From Mesorhizobium sp. YM1C-6-2 (GTDB lineage: Bacteria > Pseudomonadota > Alphaproteobacteria > Rhizobiales > Rhizobiaceae), in contig NZ_RCIZ01000009.1 in assembly GCF_003666685.1 (NCBI RefSeq), positions 124,001-188,000 on the forward strand: 64,000 nt of DNA. The letters are read 5' to 3'. The translations under genes were made by a program, and so were the position numbers. A model generated the notes under the pieces. That model was not told where the DNA came from. It saw only the letters and a list, made by a program, of their open reading frames with translations, and ran no database searches. Positions 48,478 through 56,515 of this stretch are shown here, in pieces. Numbering within the stretch: position 1 is the first letter of the stretch; each line of letters opens with the position of its first letter.

Positions 48478-49548
48478 TCAGGCCGACACCGGCAGTGCTT
48501 CCGGAGACGGCTCGCTGTGCTCGTTGAGCGGCAGCACGAGCGTTGATTCGACCGGAGCCGCCAGCGACCATTTGACATGGCCTGGCGAGCGCTCGACGGC
48601 GGCAATGCCGCTCAGCGACTGGGGGGTGACTCGCTGGAGCACGACACTCCCGAACCCCTTCCTCTCGGAGGCTTCCGCGTCCTCGCCGGGCGGTGCGGAA
48701 AAGCTTTCCTCCCACACCACCTGGAACTCGCGGCCGCCTTCGGCAGCGGCGACGATCTGCCAGTTGATCGTTATGCGGCCGACATCGGTGGCCAATGCGC
48801 CGTATTTCGACGAGTTGGTTCCGAGTTCGTGGAAGGCCATGCCGAGATGCTGGACGGCGTTCGCCTGCAAGGTGACGAGCGGCCCCGAAAGGGAGATCTG
48901 CTCGTCGTGCCCGAACGGCTTCAGATGTTCCTGCAGCAGGTCAAGCAGGCTGGCGCCGACCCATTCCGAACTGACCAGTAGGTCGTGCGAGCGGGATAGC
49001 GCCATGATGCGATCGCGTATCTGCTCCTCGAACTCGCGCGGATCGGCGGCGCGCCTGCTGGTCTCGCGCACCACCGACAGGATCACCGCGAACTGGTTCT
49101 TCACGCGATGGTTGACCTCGCGCATCAGCATGCGGATACGGCGCTCGTTCTCCTTCGCCAGCGTGATGTCGCGCGCGATCTTGGAGGCGCCGATTATCTT
49201 GCCTTCCTCGTCCCTGATCGGCGAGATGGTCAGCGAGACGGCAAGGTAAGTGCCGTCTTTGCGGCGCCGCGTCGTCTCGTAGCTCGCGACCCGCTCGCCC
49301 CGCCGCACCCGGTCGATGATCTCGGCCTCTTCGTGATGCAGGCCTTCGGGGATGAGGATCAGCACCGACTGCCCGATGGCTTCGTCGGCGGTGTAGCCAA
49401 ACAGCTTCTCCGCCGCCTGGTTCCAGTCGGTGATGATGCTGTTCAGATCCTTGCCGATGATGGCGTCGTAGGAAGAATCGACGATGGCCGCCAGGCGCGC
49501 GATCGCTCGGCGTCCAGCGGCGTTGTCGGGGAGTTCGATCTTGCTCAC
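48478..49548 (-). CDS. PAS-domain sensor histidine kinase, HWE/HisKA_2 type
   Basis: The protein has a PAS/PAC domain (residues about 15-140; VDSSYDAIIGKDLNSIITDWN), then the phosphoacceptor histidine in MREVNHRVKNQFAVILSV and a short HATPase with AFHELGTNSSKYGAL and VVWEE, the pattern of HWE kinases. It has no transmembrane helix. No response regulator is next to it, so it is an orphan. Such kinases in alphaproteobacteria often feed the general stress response. The GTG at 49548 gives 356 residues; a TTG at 49584 is possible. Neither has a good ribosome-binding site. Confidence 0.87.
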   Translation of the reverse strand: MSKIELPDNAAGRRAIARLAAIVDSSYDAIIGKDLNSIITDWNQAAEKLFGYTADEAIGQSVLILIPEGLHHEEAEIIDRVRRGERVASYETTRRRKDGTYLAVSLTISPIRDEEGKIIGASKIARDITLAKENERRIRMLMREVNHRVKNQFAVILSVVRETSRRAADPREFEEQIRDRIMALSRSHDLLVSSEWVGASLLDLLQEHLKPFGHDEQISLSGPLVTLQANAVQHLGMAFHELGTNSSKYGALATDVGRITINWQIVAAAEGGREFQVVWEESFSAPPGEDAEASERKGFGSVVLQRVTPQSLSGIAAVERSPGHVKWSLAAPVESTLVLPLNEHSEPSPEALPVSA

Positions 49549-49648
49549 GGCGATATAGCTAACAGCGGCTTGGACCTTGGGCAATCACTGGCATTTCCAC
49601 ATGGTTGAGGCATTGCGACACCGACCCGCATGGCCGGCATCCAACCGA

Positions 49649-50497
49649 TCAGGCTGCCGATTTCCTGCGGGATGCGGCGGCCGACTTTCTCGACTTCGAT
49701 TTGGCTGCCGGCTTGATGCCTTCCTTCTCCAGGCTCTTGCGCAGCACGTCGGCCAGGTTGACGACGTTCTCCTTCGGCGGCGCGGCGGGTTTCGGCAGCT
49801 TCCTGCCGGCCTTCTTGGCGTTGATCATCTCGATCAGCGCGTTCTCGTAGCGATCCTCGAAACCGGAGGGGTCGAACTTCGCCACCTTCTTGTCGATGAG
49901 CAGTGAAGCGATCTCGATCATCTCCGGATCGGCGTTCGGCGCCTTGATGTCCTCGAAGATGGATTTTTCGGAAACCACCTCGTTGGCGTTGCGTAGCGTC
50001 GTCATCATGAGGCCGCTGTCGCCGTAGGGCCGGATGACGACCTCGCGGCCCCGCTGATAGAGCACGATGCTGGCGCGGGCGGCGGCCTTCTTCTTCGCCA
50101 GCGCCTCGCGGATCACCGCGAAGGGCTCGCGCGACATGGCGTCGGCCGGCACGACGTAATAGGGCTTGTCCAGATAGCGCTGGTCGATCGAGGCAAGCGG
50201 CACCGTCTCGTCGACGTCCAGCGTATGCTCGGTCGCCTGCTTCAGCTTCTTCACCTCTTCCGGCTCGATGAGCAGATAGTCGCCATCCTCGAGCTGGTAG
50301 CCCTTCATCTGATCCTCGGTTTCGACCACTTCACCGGTGATCTCGTCGACATAGGTCGATTTCACCGGCAGCCGGTCCTTGCGGTTGAGGATGCGGAAAT
50401 GGATCTTTTCGGATTCGCTTGCGGCGTTGACCAGCTTGATGCCGCAGGAGACCGACCCGAACTTCAGAAATCCCTTCCAGATCGCGCGCAACGCCAT
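49649..50497 (-). CDS. ku: Ku protein for DNA non-homologous end joining
   Basis: The 282-residue bacterial Ku binds DNA ends and recruits a LigD ligase. The ATG at 50497, behind GGGAG, starts ALRAIWKGFLKFGSVSCGIKL, the family N-terminus, and the core beta-barrel motifs (HFRILNRKD, YLLIEPEEV) follow. A Lys/Ser/Ala-rich tail from about residue 260 is typical and aids DNA binding. ligD is not in the window. A 73-residue gene lies 61 bases upstream on the same strand. Confidence 0.95.
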   Translation of the reverse strand: MALRAIWKGFLKFGSVSCGIKLVNAASESEKIHFRILNRKDRLPVKSTYVDEITGEVVETEDQMKGYQLEDGDYLLIEPEEVKKLKQATEHTLDVDETVPLASIDQRYLDKPYYVVPADAMSREPFAVIREALAKKKAAARASIVLYQRGREVVIRPYGDSGLMMTTLRNANEVVSEKSIFEDIKAPNADPEMIEIASLLIDKKVAKFDPSGFEDRYENALIEMINAKKAGRKLPKPAAPPKENVVNLADVLRKSLEKEGIKPAAKSKSRKSAAASRRKSAA

Positions 50498-50558
50498 TTT
50501 CAGAACTCCCGGCGGGCTTCGCCCAAGCCTGCGCAGCCGTCTCTCGCCGACATCGCGC

Positions 50559-50780
50559 TCATCCTCCGGCCCGCGCGGCTTCACGCATCAGGCGGATGAC
50601 TTCGTCGGTGCCGACGATAGCCTTGCTGCGCCCGGCGATCAAAGTGGACACGACCGATATCGGGTCGCTCGCAGGGAACGTGTCCTCGAGCCCTTCGCTC
50701 AGTTGCTCCTCAAGCGTCTCGCGGTCCTCCGCGCGGCCCGGGGTGCGTCGTCGACGGCTGCCTTTTCCGTTCAATGCCAT
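50559..50780 (-). CDS. Small protein with FPASDP motif, upstream of ku
   Basis: This 73-residue protein has a basic start (NGKGSRRRRTPGRAEDR), an acidic helix ending in LEDTFPASDPISV, and a helical end. The (L/E)xxFPASDP motif is widespread in small alphaproteobacterial proteins of unknown function. The ATG at 50780 fits the motif-bearing family; the frame is open further upstream but the composition there is different. Cotranscription with ku is likely from the 61-base gap, though a role in end joining is only inferred. Confidence 0.6.
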   Translation of the reverse strand: MALNGKGSRRRRTPGRAEDRETLEEQLSEGLEDTFPASDPISVVSTLIAGRSKAIVGTDEVIRLMREAARAGG

Positions 50781-50924
50781 GATGCGTCGCCTGTTTTGCC
50801 TCGCAAGGAAACTCGGCAGGAGGCGCCTGGTTCCAACTCGCAGGATCGCGAGGCGCCCGACGGCGGATTGTCGGGAGCAAAAAGCATCTGCTACGATCCC
50901 GCCGTGCCGGGGAGGGACCGACGC

Positions 50925-51233
50925 GTGAGGAAATTCGCTTTTGCAGTGATCTTGGCGCTTGTGCCCGTGGAGGCATCGGCGATCGTCCGCTACATGGTGC
51001 AGGGCATGACATGCGCCGAGGTGCAGAACTCGGTGGACCGCGACGGCGTGGCGATCCTCTACAGGCAGGCAAGCAAGAGCGGCGTTCCGCTCTACGACCG
51101 CTATGTCGCGAACGGATCCTTCTGCCAGGCCGGCCAGGATACGATCAAGGAAAGCGTCCCGACCGCCGATACGCAAAACTGCCGCGTGAGCAAATGCCTG
51201 GATGGAACCCGGTTCGGCGGCAACAACCGGTAG
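50925..51233 (+). CDS. Small secreted protein with four cysteines
   Basis: A GGGAGGGA lies 7 bases before a GTG that opens a 102-residue frame. The product has a clear signal peptide (MRKFAFAVILALVPVEASA, cleavage near residue 19) and then about 83 residues with cysteines at 30, 67, 86 and 91, which could form two disulphides in the periplasm. I do not recognise the function. A perfect 11-bp terminator follows, so it is an independent transcription unit divergent from the ku pair. Confidence 0.7.
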   Translation: MRKFAFAVILALVPVEASAIVRYMVQGMTCAEVQNSVDRDGVAILYRQASKSGVPLYDRYVANGSFCQAGQDTIKESVPTADTQNCRVSKCLDGTRFGGNNR

Positions 51234-51251
51234 GACGGCACCGCAGGCGGC

Positions 51252-51280
51252 AGGAGCGGAGCCTGGGCTCCGCTCCTTTT
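51252..51280 (+). terminator. Strong rho-independent terminator
   Basis: AGGAGCGGAGC at 51252-51262 pairs perfectly with GCTCCGCTCCT at 51267-51277 around a 4-base loop, followed by TTT. It ends the four-cysteine secreted protein gene 19 bases after its stop. Confidence 0.9.
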
Positions 51281-51302
51281 CGTGTTAGCTGCGCATTCCT
51301 GT

Positions 51303-51479
51303 TCAGCTTCGAGTGGAATCGAGTTGCTCGTTCTTGGTGACGACCTCCTGGGCCTTGAGATAGCTTTCGATGAGCAGCGCGTAGGACGGGAAGATCTTGG
51401 TGTAGACTTCCGCCCATTCCTGCGCGTCCGGCCGGTTCCAGGTCTTCTGGAGTTCGGAGGCCACCGCCGCCGTATCCAT
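51303..51479 (-). CDS. Short hypothetical protein
   Basis: From the ATG at 51479 the product has 58 residues, starting MDTAAVASELQKTWNRPDAQ, largely helical, with a hydrophobic middle (YALLIESYLKAQEVV). The frame extends to 51587, but that would overlap the aminotransferase gene and has poorer composition. I see no strong ribosome-binding site. It lies at the 3' end of the catabolic arm and may not be part of it. No family recognised. Confidence 0.4.
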   Translation of the reverse strand: MDTAAVASELQKTWNRPDAQEWAEVYTKIFPSYALLIESYLKAQEVVTKNEQLDSTRS

Positions 51480-51522
51480 CGGACAAACGTAAGTGGAAGT
51501 GTGGCTTTTCAGTTCGCTGGCC

Positions 51523-52938
51523 TCAGGTTCCGGCGAGCGCGCGGAGTTCGCCTGTGATCGAGAACAGTGCGCTGGCGTAACCGTCAACGGCGCGATCGAT
51601 CTCCGATCGGGTGATCGTCAGCGGCGGCGAGAATGAGTTCGCGTCGAGGAAGGGCAGCGCGCGCGTCAGCACCCCGTTCGCCTCCGCCGCCTTGGCCGTG
51701 AGCCGGTGCGGATTGCTGCCGGTCGGGAACGGCAGGCGGCTGGCCTTGTCGGCGGTGAACTCAACGCCGATCATCAGCCCGCGCCCGCGGACTTGGCCGA
51801 CGAAAGGATGGTCGGCGAGCGCGGCGCGCAGGCGGTCGAGCATGTAGGGCCCGTTGGCGGCGCTCTGCTCCACGAGGCCCTCGCGCTGGATGATGTCGAG
51901 GTTGGCGAGCGCGATAGCGCTGCCGACGGGATGTCCGGAATAGGTGAAGCCGTGCATCACCGGTCCGGCCTTGGGCGATGCCTCCTCAAGCGCGGTCCAG
52001 ATCCTGTCGGAGACGATGGTGGCGGACATCGGGAAGTAGGCGCTGGTGATGCCCTTGGCGGTGGTGAGGATGTCCGGCTTGAGGTTGAAGGTGCCAGTCC
52101 CGAACCAGTTGCCGGTCCGGCCGAATCCGGTGATCACCTCGTCGACCACGAAAAGGATATCGTGTTTGGCCAACAGTGCCTGCACTTTCTCGAAATAGCC
52201 GGCTGGCGGGATGAGCACGCCGCCCGTGCCCAGGATCGGCTCCGAGATGAAGGCCGCGATCGTTTCAGCACCTTCCCGCTCGATGGTCGCGGTTAGGCCC
52301 GCGACCAGCCGCTCGCAGAACGCTGTCTCGCTCTCGCCCGGTCGCGCGAAGCGGAAATAGTGCGGCGACTGCGCATGCAGCACGCCGTCGATCGGCAGGT
52401 CGAAGGCCATGTGATAGGCCGGGATGCCCGTCAGGCTCGCGCTTGCATAGGTCAGGCCGTGATAGCCGCCGAGCTGTGCGATCACCTTCTTCTTCTGCGG
52501 GCGACCCAGCAGATTGTTGTAGTGGCGGATGAGCTTGTAGGCCGTGTCGTTCGCGTCGGAGCCGGACGAGCCGAAGAACACGCGCGCCATCTGCGGCGCG
52601 CCGGAATGCTCCCGCAGCAGGCCGAGCAGCCGGTCGGCCACCCGGATGGTGGCCTCGTTGGAGCGACCGGCGAACAGATGCGCATAGCTGAGCTGGCGGA
52701 TCGCATTGGCCGCCGTTTCGGCGATTTCCGGACGGCCGTAGCCGATGTTGACGCACCAGAGCCCGGCGGTAGCGTCGATGAAGGTCTTTCCGTCGCGGTT
52801 GCGCACCGTCGCGCCCTCGGCGTTGCTGACGATGGTCGGGCCATTCGCGGTCACGTCCGCGATCGAGGAGACCGGGTGAAAGACGCTGAGGCGGTCCATA
52901 TCCTCGAGCGAGAAGTTGCCGTGGGTTTCCATGTTCAT
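51523..52938 (-). CDS. Class III aminotransferase (omega-amino acid/polyamine:pyruvate type)
   Basis: The 471-residue PLP enzyme begins at an ATG behind AGGGGAACGG. It has the cofactor motif [15 protein letters not shown] with Asp266, the Schiff-base Lys295 in [11 protein letters not shown], and [19 protein letters not shown]. It resembles putrescine-, beta-alanine- or GABA-pyruvate transaminases, which move a terminal amino group to pyruvate. The gene overlaps the racemase-like gene by 4 bases and ends the leftward arm of the catabolic cluster. The real amine donor is unknown. Confidence 0.88.
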   Translation of the reverse strand: MNMETHGNFSLEDMDRLSVFHPVSSIADVTANGPTIVSNAEGATVRNRDGKTFIDATAGLWCVNIGYGRPEIAETAANAIRQLSYAHLFAGRSNEATIRVADRLLGLLREHSGAPQMARVFFGSSGSDANDTAYKLIRHYNNLLGRPQKKKVIAQLGGYHGLTYASASLTGIPAYHMAFDLPIDGVLHAQSPHYFRFARPGESETAFCERLVAGLTATIEREGAETIAAFISEPILGTGGVLIPPAGYFEKVQALLAKHDILFVVDEVITGFGRTGNWFGTGTFNLKPDILTTAKGITSAYFPMSATIVSDRIWTALEEASPKAGPVMHGFTYSGHPVGSAIALANLDIIQREGLVEQSAANGPYMLDRLRAALADHPFVGQVRGRGLMIGVEFTADKASRLPFPTGSNPHRLTAKAAEANGVLTRALPFLDANSFSPPLTITRSEIDRAVDGYASALFSITGELRALAGT

Positions 52939-53657
52939 CCGTTCCCCTGTTCTTGTTTCGGATTGGCTTTGGCGGCCACGAGCCGCCGAAGTTCGCGCAC
53001 CGCGCTGTCCGGCGTGGTGATGACCGGCAGGCCGCCGACGGACGCCTCGACCGTGGCTCGGGCACGCGCCATGGAGAATTGACCGAGCAGGATCGCGTCC
53101 GGCGACCCGCAATGCGCGCGGACCGCCTCGGCGACCAGCCCGTCATGGCTAGCGCCGTCGCCCGCCCGCAGCGCGTCGAGCGCGCCACGCGCGACCACGC
53201 AGTCCACCGAAACGGCGCTGCCCTTGTCATCGGCCATGGCACGTAGTTCCTGTTCCAGCACTGCGGCGGAGGGCTCGAAACTGACCACGATGAGGAAGCG
53301 AGCGCCGAGTTCCAGCGCGGCCGAAAACGCGGCCTCGTTCGGCCGCAGGATCGGAATCGGGCTGCCCCGCTTTGTGGCGTCGATCGCATCGCCGAAGGCG
53401 GAGCAGGTGAACAGGATGCCGGCCGTGCGGCCGCCAACGCCTGCGCTGTCGCGCGCATAGTCGGCGAGCACCGCGATGCGGCCATTAATGGCGGCCAGAT
53501 TCCCCGCCGCTTGGGCGCGATCGGCGGACAGCGACGTGTCCAGGAGATCGAAGCACCAGGCCTCGGGCCACAGCCGCGCGAAGGCCTCCTGCGCCGGCCT
53601 GACGGACTCGTCGAGCGCGTGGACAAGCGCGATGCGTGAGTCGGATGGTGGGATCAC
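52935..53657 (-). CDS. Asp/Glu-racemase-family protein with one catalytic cysteine replaced
   Basis: The 240-residue protein follows the two-lobed layout of aspartate/glutamate/hydantoin racemases: [15 protein letters not shown] with Cys85 in the place of the first catalytic cysteine, and [11 protein letters not shown] with Gln193 where the second cysteine normally sits. Two-cysteine members racemise; one-cysteine relatives include arylmalonate decarboxylase and some isomerases. Start and stop overlap both neighbours by 4 bases (GTG start), so it is coupled to the dehydrogenase and the aminotransferase. Racemisation is not supported by the residues seen. Confidence 0.75.
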   Translation of the reverse strand: MIPPSDSRIALVHALDESVRPAQEAFARLWPEAWCFDLLDTSLSADRAQAAGNLAAINGRIAVLADYARDSAGVGGRTAGILFTCSAFGDAIDATKRGSPIPILRPNEAAFSAALELGARFLIVVSFEPSAAVLEQELRAMADDKGSAVSVDCVVARGALDALRAGDGASHDGLVAEAVRAHCGSPDAILLGQFSMARARATVEASVGGLPVITTPDSAVRELRRLVAAKANPKQEQGNG

Positions 53658-54592
53658 TGGCCTGCCCCCCGATGCGCGCGCAGGATGCGCATCAGGGCCG
53701 CGTCCCGCTCGCTTTCGAGATCGGAGACCGAGCGGCCTGCGGCCTCGTCTTCGATGCCCTGCACCAGGCGTCGGCACAAGGCCTCCGTGAGGTCCGGCGT
53801 GCCGAGGGTCGCCCAGCGCCGGACCTGGCTGGGACCGAGGTGGCGCAGATAGGCGTCGAGGCCGCCCGGGCCGCCGCCCAGATGATAGGCCATGTGTGCG
53901 CCCTGCACCGACCAGCGCAGGCCCGGCCCATGAACGAGCGCGGCATCAACATCCGCCACGCTGGCGATGCCCTGGTCGACGATGTGGACCGCCTCCCGCC
54001 ACAGCGCCGAAGCGAGCCGGTTGGCGATGTGGCCGACGGCCTCCTTTTCGAGGAAGACGGGCCGTCGTTCGAGGCCGGTGAAGAACCGGTGCGCCGCGTC
54101 GCGGGTCCGGGCGTCCGGCGCGAAGATCTCCACCAGCGGCATCAGATGCGGCGGATTGAACGGATGCGCTGTCACGAAACGCTCCTTGAGGGCGAGCGGC
54201 TCCGACAGGACCGACCAGGTCAGCGAGGATGTGCTGGAGGCGATGATCGTCTCGGGACCGATCGCGGCTTCAACCCGGGCGTAGAGCTCATGCTTGAGCG
54301 GAACCGATTCCGGCGCGTTTTCCTGCACCCACGACGCGGAGGCGACGGCCTCCTCGATCGTGGGCGTACAGCGGATGGTTCCTTCAAGGATATCGCCGGA
54401 TTCGAGCGCGCGTATCTGGCGCAAAGCACGGTCGACGAAGGCATGAAACCCGGGAGTCCAGTCATCCGCCGGATCCCAGACGATCACGTCATGGCCATAC
54501 GCGGCGAACAGTGCTGACCAGCTCTGGCCGATTAAGCCGGCGCCGAGGACGGCCACCGTGCGCCGCCCCACGTTTCCACCGTGATCTGTCAT
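53654..54592 (-). CDS. 3-hydroxyacyl-CoA dehydrogenase-family enzyme (carnitine/gulonate dehydrogenase-like)
   Basis: The 312-residue enzyme has an NAD-binding Rossmann domain with GAGLIG at residues 17-22 and the ribose-binding Asp40, the substrate domain motif TAHPFNPPHLMPLVEI with the catalytic histidine, and a helical C-terminus. It is closest in layout to L-carnitine dehydrogenase and lambda-crystallin/gulonate 3-dehydrogenase, which oxidise a 3-hydroxy acid to a 3-keto acid. That product class suits the beta-keto acid cleavage enzyme encoded just across the divergent gap. The ATG at 54592 gives the normal N-terminus. Confidence 0.87.
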   Translation of the reverse strand: MTDHGGNVGRRTVAVLGAGLIGQSWSALFAAYGHDVIVWDPADDWTPGFHAFVDRALRQIRALESGDILEGTIRCTPTIEEAVASASWVQENAPESVPLKHELYARVEAAIGPETIIASSTSSLTWSVLSEPLALKERFVTAHPFNPPHLMPLVEIFAPDARTRDAAHRFFTGLERRPVFLEKEAVGHIANRLASALWREAVHIVDQGIASVADVDAALVHGPGLRWSVQGAHMAYHLGGGPGGLDAYLRHLGPSQVRRWATLGTPDLTEALCRRLVQGIEDEAAGRSVSDLESERDAALMRILRAHRGAGQ

Positions 54593-54621
54593 CGTTCGGA
54601 CGATGTCATCTGCGCGACTCC

Positions 54622-54667
54622 ATGTCACTCCGAGTCAAGCCCGCGAACATCAGAAAATGAGTGACAT
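54622..54667. promoter_or_regulatory. Inverted repeat in the divergent gap of the catabolic cluster
   Basis: ATGTCACTC at 54622-54630 is repeated in perfect inverted form as GAGTGACAT at 54659-54667, with 28 bases between. The right arm covers the start codon of the truncated dehydrogenase gene. The site lies between the two oppositely transcribed arms and could bind a regulator that controls both, or form an RNA hairpin over the start. No regulator gene is in the window. Confidence 0.45.
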
Positions 54668-55505
54668 AACATTACATCAGAGGTCCCCGGCGAGTGCCGC
54701 GGCAGCGCGGGCTTGGTTGGAGCGTGAACTACCGGCCGAGGCGATGCGCCTGATCTCCGTCGTTTCCTCGCTGGAGGAAGCGCTAGAGGGCGCGGACTAC
54801 GTGCAGGAGTCCGCATCCGAGCAGCTTCCCCTGAAGCGTGACCTGTTCGTGCGGCTAGCCGAAGCCGCGCCAGCGTACTGCCTCTTCGCCTCATCAACCT
54901 CCGCACTGCTGCCTGATGCAATCTTCGGCGCGTTGCCGGCGGCCAATCGCTGCCTGATCGCGCATCCGGCCAACCCGCCACACGTGCTTCCCATCGTGGA
55001 GCTGGTGGGCGGCAGCGCGACATCGCAGACGACGCTCGACCGCGCGGCCGACCTGATGGCGTCGTTGGGACAGGACGTGGTGCGCGTGAAGCGCGCCGCG
55101 CCGGGATTTGTGCTGAACCGCCTGCAGGCGGCCCTAGTCGAGGAAGCGCTCGCGCTGGTCGCCAGTGGCATCGCCGATCCGGATGACGTCGACCGCACGG
55201 TCCGCTCCGGGCTGGGGCTGCGTTGGGCCTTTGCCGGCCCGTTCGAGACGATGGACCTCAACGCATCCGGCGGGTTCGCCGCCTATGCCAAGACACTTGG
55301 TCCAGCGCTGGCGGCATCCGCGCCCGGCGGTCCGGAAAGCAGCAACTGGAACGGCGAGGCGCCGTCGATGGTGGTGAACCACCGGCGGAAGTTGCTCGAC
55401 ATCAACGAGATTCCGACCCGGCAGCAATGGCTCGTCGGGCGGTTGAGGGCGCTGCGCGCGCTCAAGGAAGAAAAAAACGGCATACCTGGGCAGGAGACGT
55501 CATGA
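54657..55505 (+). pseudogene. 3-hydroxyacyl-CoA dehydrogenase paralogue lacking its NAD-binding N-terminus
   Basis: The 282-residue frame starts at an ATG at 54657 and aligns with the intact dehydrogenase at 53654-54592 from its second beta strand onward (ITLHQRSP against VIVWDP). It keeps FASSTSALLPDAI, IAHPANPPHVLPIVEL with the catalytic histidine, and GLGLRWAFAGPFE. About 30 residues, including the whole GxGxxG strand-turn-helix, are missing, and the 64-base gap upstream cannot hold them. No frame in that gap contains the motif, so this is a deletion and not a frameshift. It overlaps the next gene by 4 bases. Dead remnant is likeliest; a binding protein without NAD is possible. Confidence 0.7.
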
Positions 55506-56449
55506 GCGAGACAGTCAAGAAGAACCGCAAAGTCATCATCACCTGCGCGGTGACGGGCTCGATCCACACCCCAACCATGTCGGAACATCTGCCGATCACA
55601 CCGGCGGAAATCGCGGATGGCGCGATTGGCGCCGCAGAAGCCGGCGCGGCGATCCTGCACCTTCATGCCCGCGACCCGAATGACGGCAGCCCGACTCCCT
55701 CGCCGGAGGTTTTCCAGGAGTTCCTGCCGCGCATCGCGTCGGAGACCGATGCCGTGCTGAACATCACGACGGGCGGCGGCCACAACATGACCGTTCAGGA
55801 TCGGCTCGCGGCGCCGCTGCGCTTCAAGCCGGAAATGTGCTCACTCAACATGGGCTCAATGAACTTCGGCCTGTTCCCGATGCTCTCCCGCTATCCCAAC
55901 TGGCGGCACGACTGGGAACCGAAGTACTTGGAGAATTCCCGCGATTTCATCTTCCGGAACACGTTCAAGGATATCGAATACATCCTCAAGCATCTCGGCG
56001 AGGACTGCGGAACGCGGTTCGAGTTCGAGTGCTACGATATCGGCCATCTATATACTCTCGCGCACTTTCTCGACCGGGGTCTGGTGAAGGCGCCGCTGTT
56101 CGTGCAGTCGATCTTCGGCATCCTGGGTGGCATCGGCGCCACACCCGCGGACGTGATGCACATGCGCGCCACGGCGGACCGGCTGTTCGGCTCGCACTAC
56201 GAGTGGTCGATCCTCGCCGCCGGCCGGCACCAGATGAGCCTTTGCACCATGGGCGCGATCCTGGGTGGAAACGTGCGTGTCGGGCTGGAGGACAGCCTGT
56301 ACCTCGGCAAGGGCCAGCTCGCTCGCTCCAACGCCGAACAAGTCGCGAAGATCAAGCGGATCCTGGGCGAGCTGTCGCTCGAAGTCGCTACGCCGGCGGA
56401 AGCGCGGGCGATGCTCGACCTCAAGGGTTCATCTGAGACCGCCATCTGA
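55502..56449 (+). CDS. Beta-keto acid cleavage enzyme (BKACE, DUF849)
   Basis: BKACE enzymes react a beta-keto acid with acetyl-CoA to give acetoacetate and a new acyl-CoA. The 315-residue TIM-barrel protein has the metal-binding His53 and His55 in ILHLHARDP, NITTGGG, and the C-terminal RVGLEDSLYLGKGQLARSNAEQV, all family motifs. The N-terminus KVIITCAVTGS is typical. The family uses different keto acids, among them 3-keto-5-aminohexanoate and dehydrocarnitine; the substrate here is not known. Its start overlaps the truncated dehydrogenase frame. Confidence 0.92.
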   Translation: MSETVKKNRKVIITCAVTGSIHTPTMSEHLPITPAEIADGAIGAAEAGAAILHLHARDPNDGSPTPSPEVFQEFLPRIASETDAVLNITTGGGHNMTVQDRLAAPLRFKPEMCSLNMGSMNFGLFPMLSRYPNWRHDWEPKYLENSRDFIFRNTFKDIEYILKHLGEDCGTRFEFECYDIGHLYTLAHFLDRGLVKAPLFVQSIFGILGGIGATPADVMHMRATADRLFGSHYEWSILAAGRHQMSLCTMGAILGGNVRVGLEDSLYLGKGQLARSNAEQVAKIKRILGELSLEVATPAEARAMLDLKGSSETAI

Positions 56450-56515
56450 AGCCATCCGATCGAGTTCGGCTCTCGCTAGGGCCGCAGACAGCTGAAAGCA
56501 GGGAGAAGAGCGTTC

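Noticed and set aside
54593-54656. Possible frameshift restoring the N-terminus of the second dehydrogenase
   Set aside because: All frames of the gap were read; none contains a GxGxxG strand, and the gap is too short for the missing residues.
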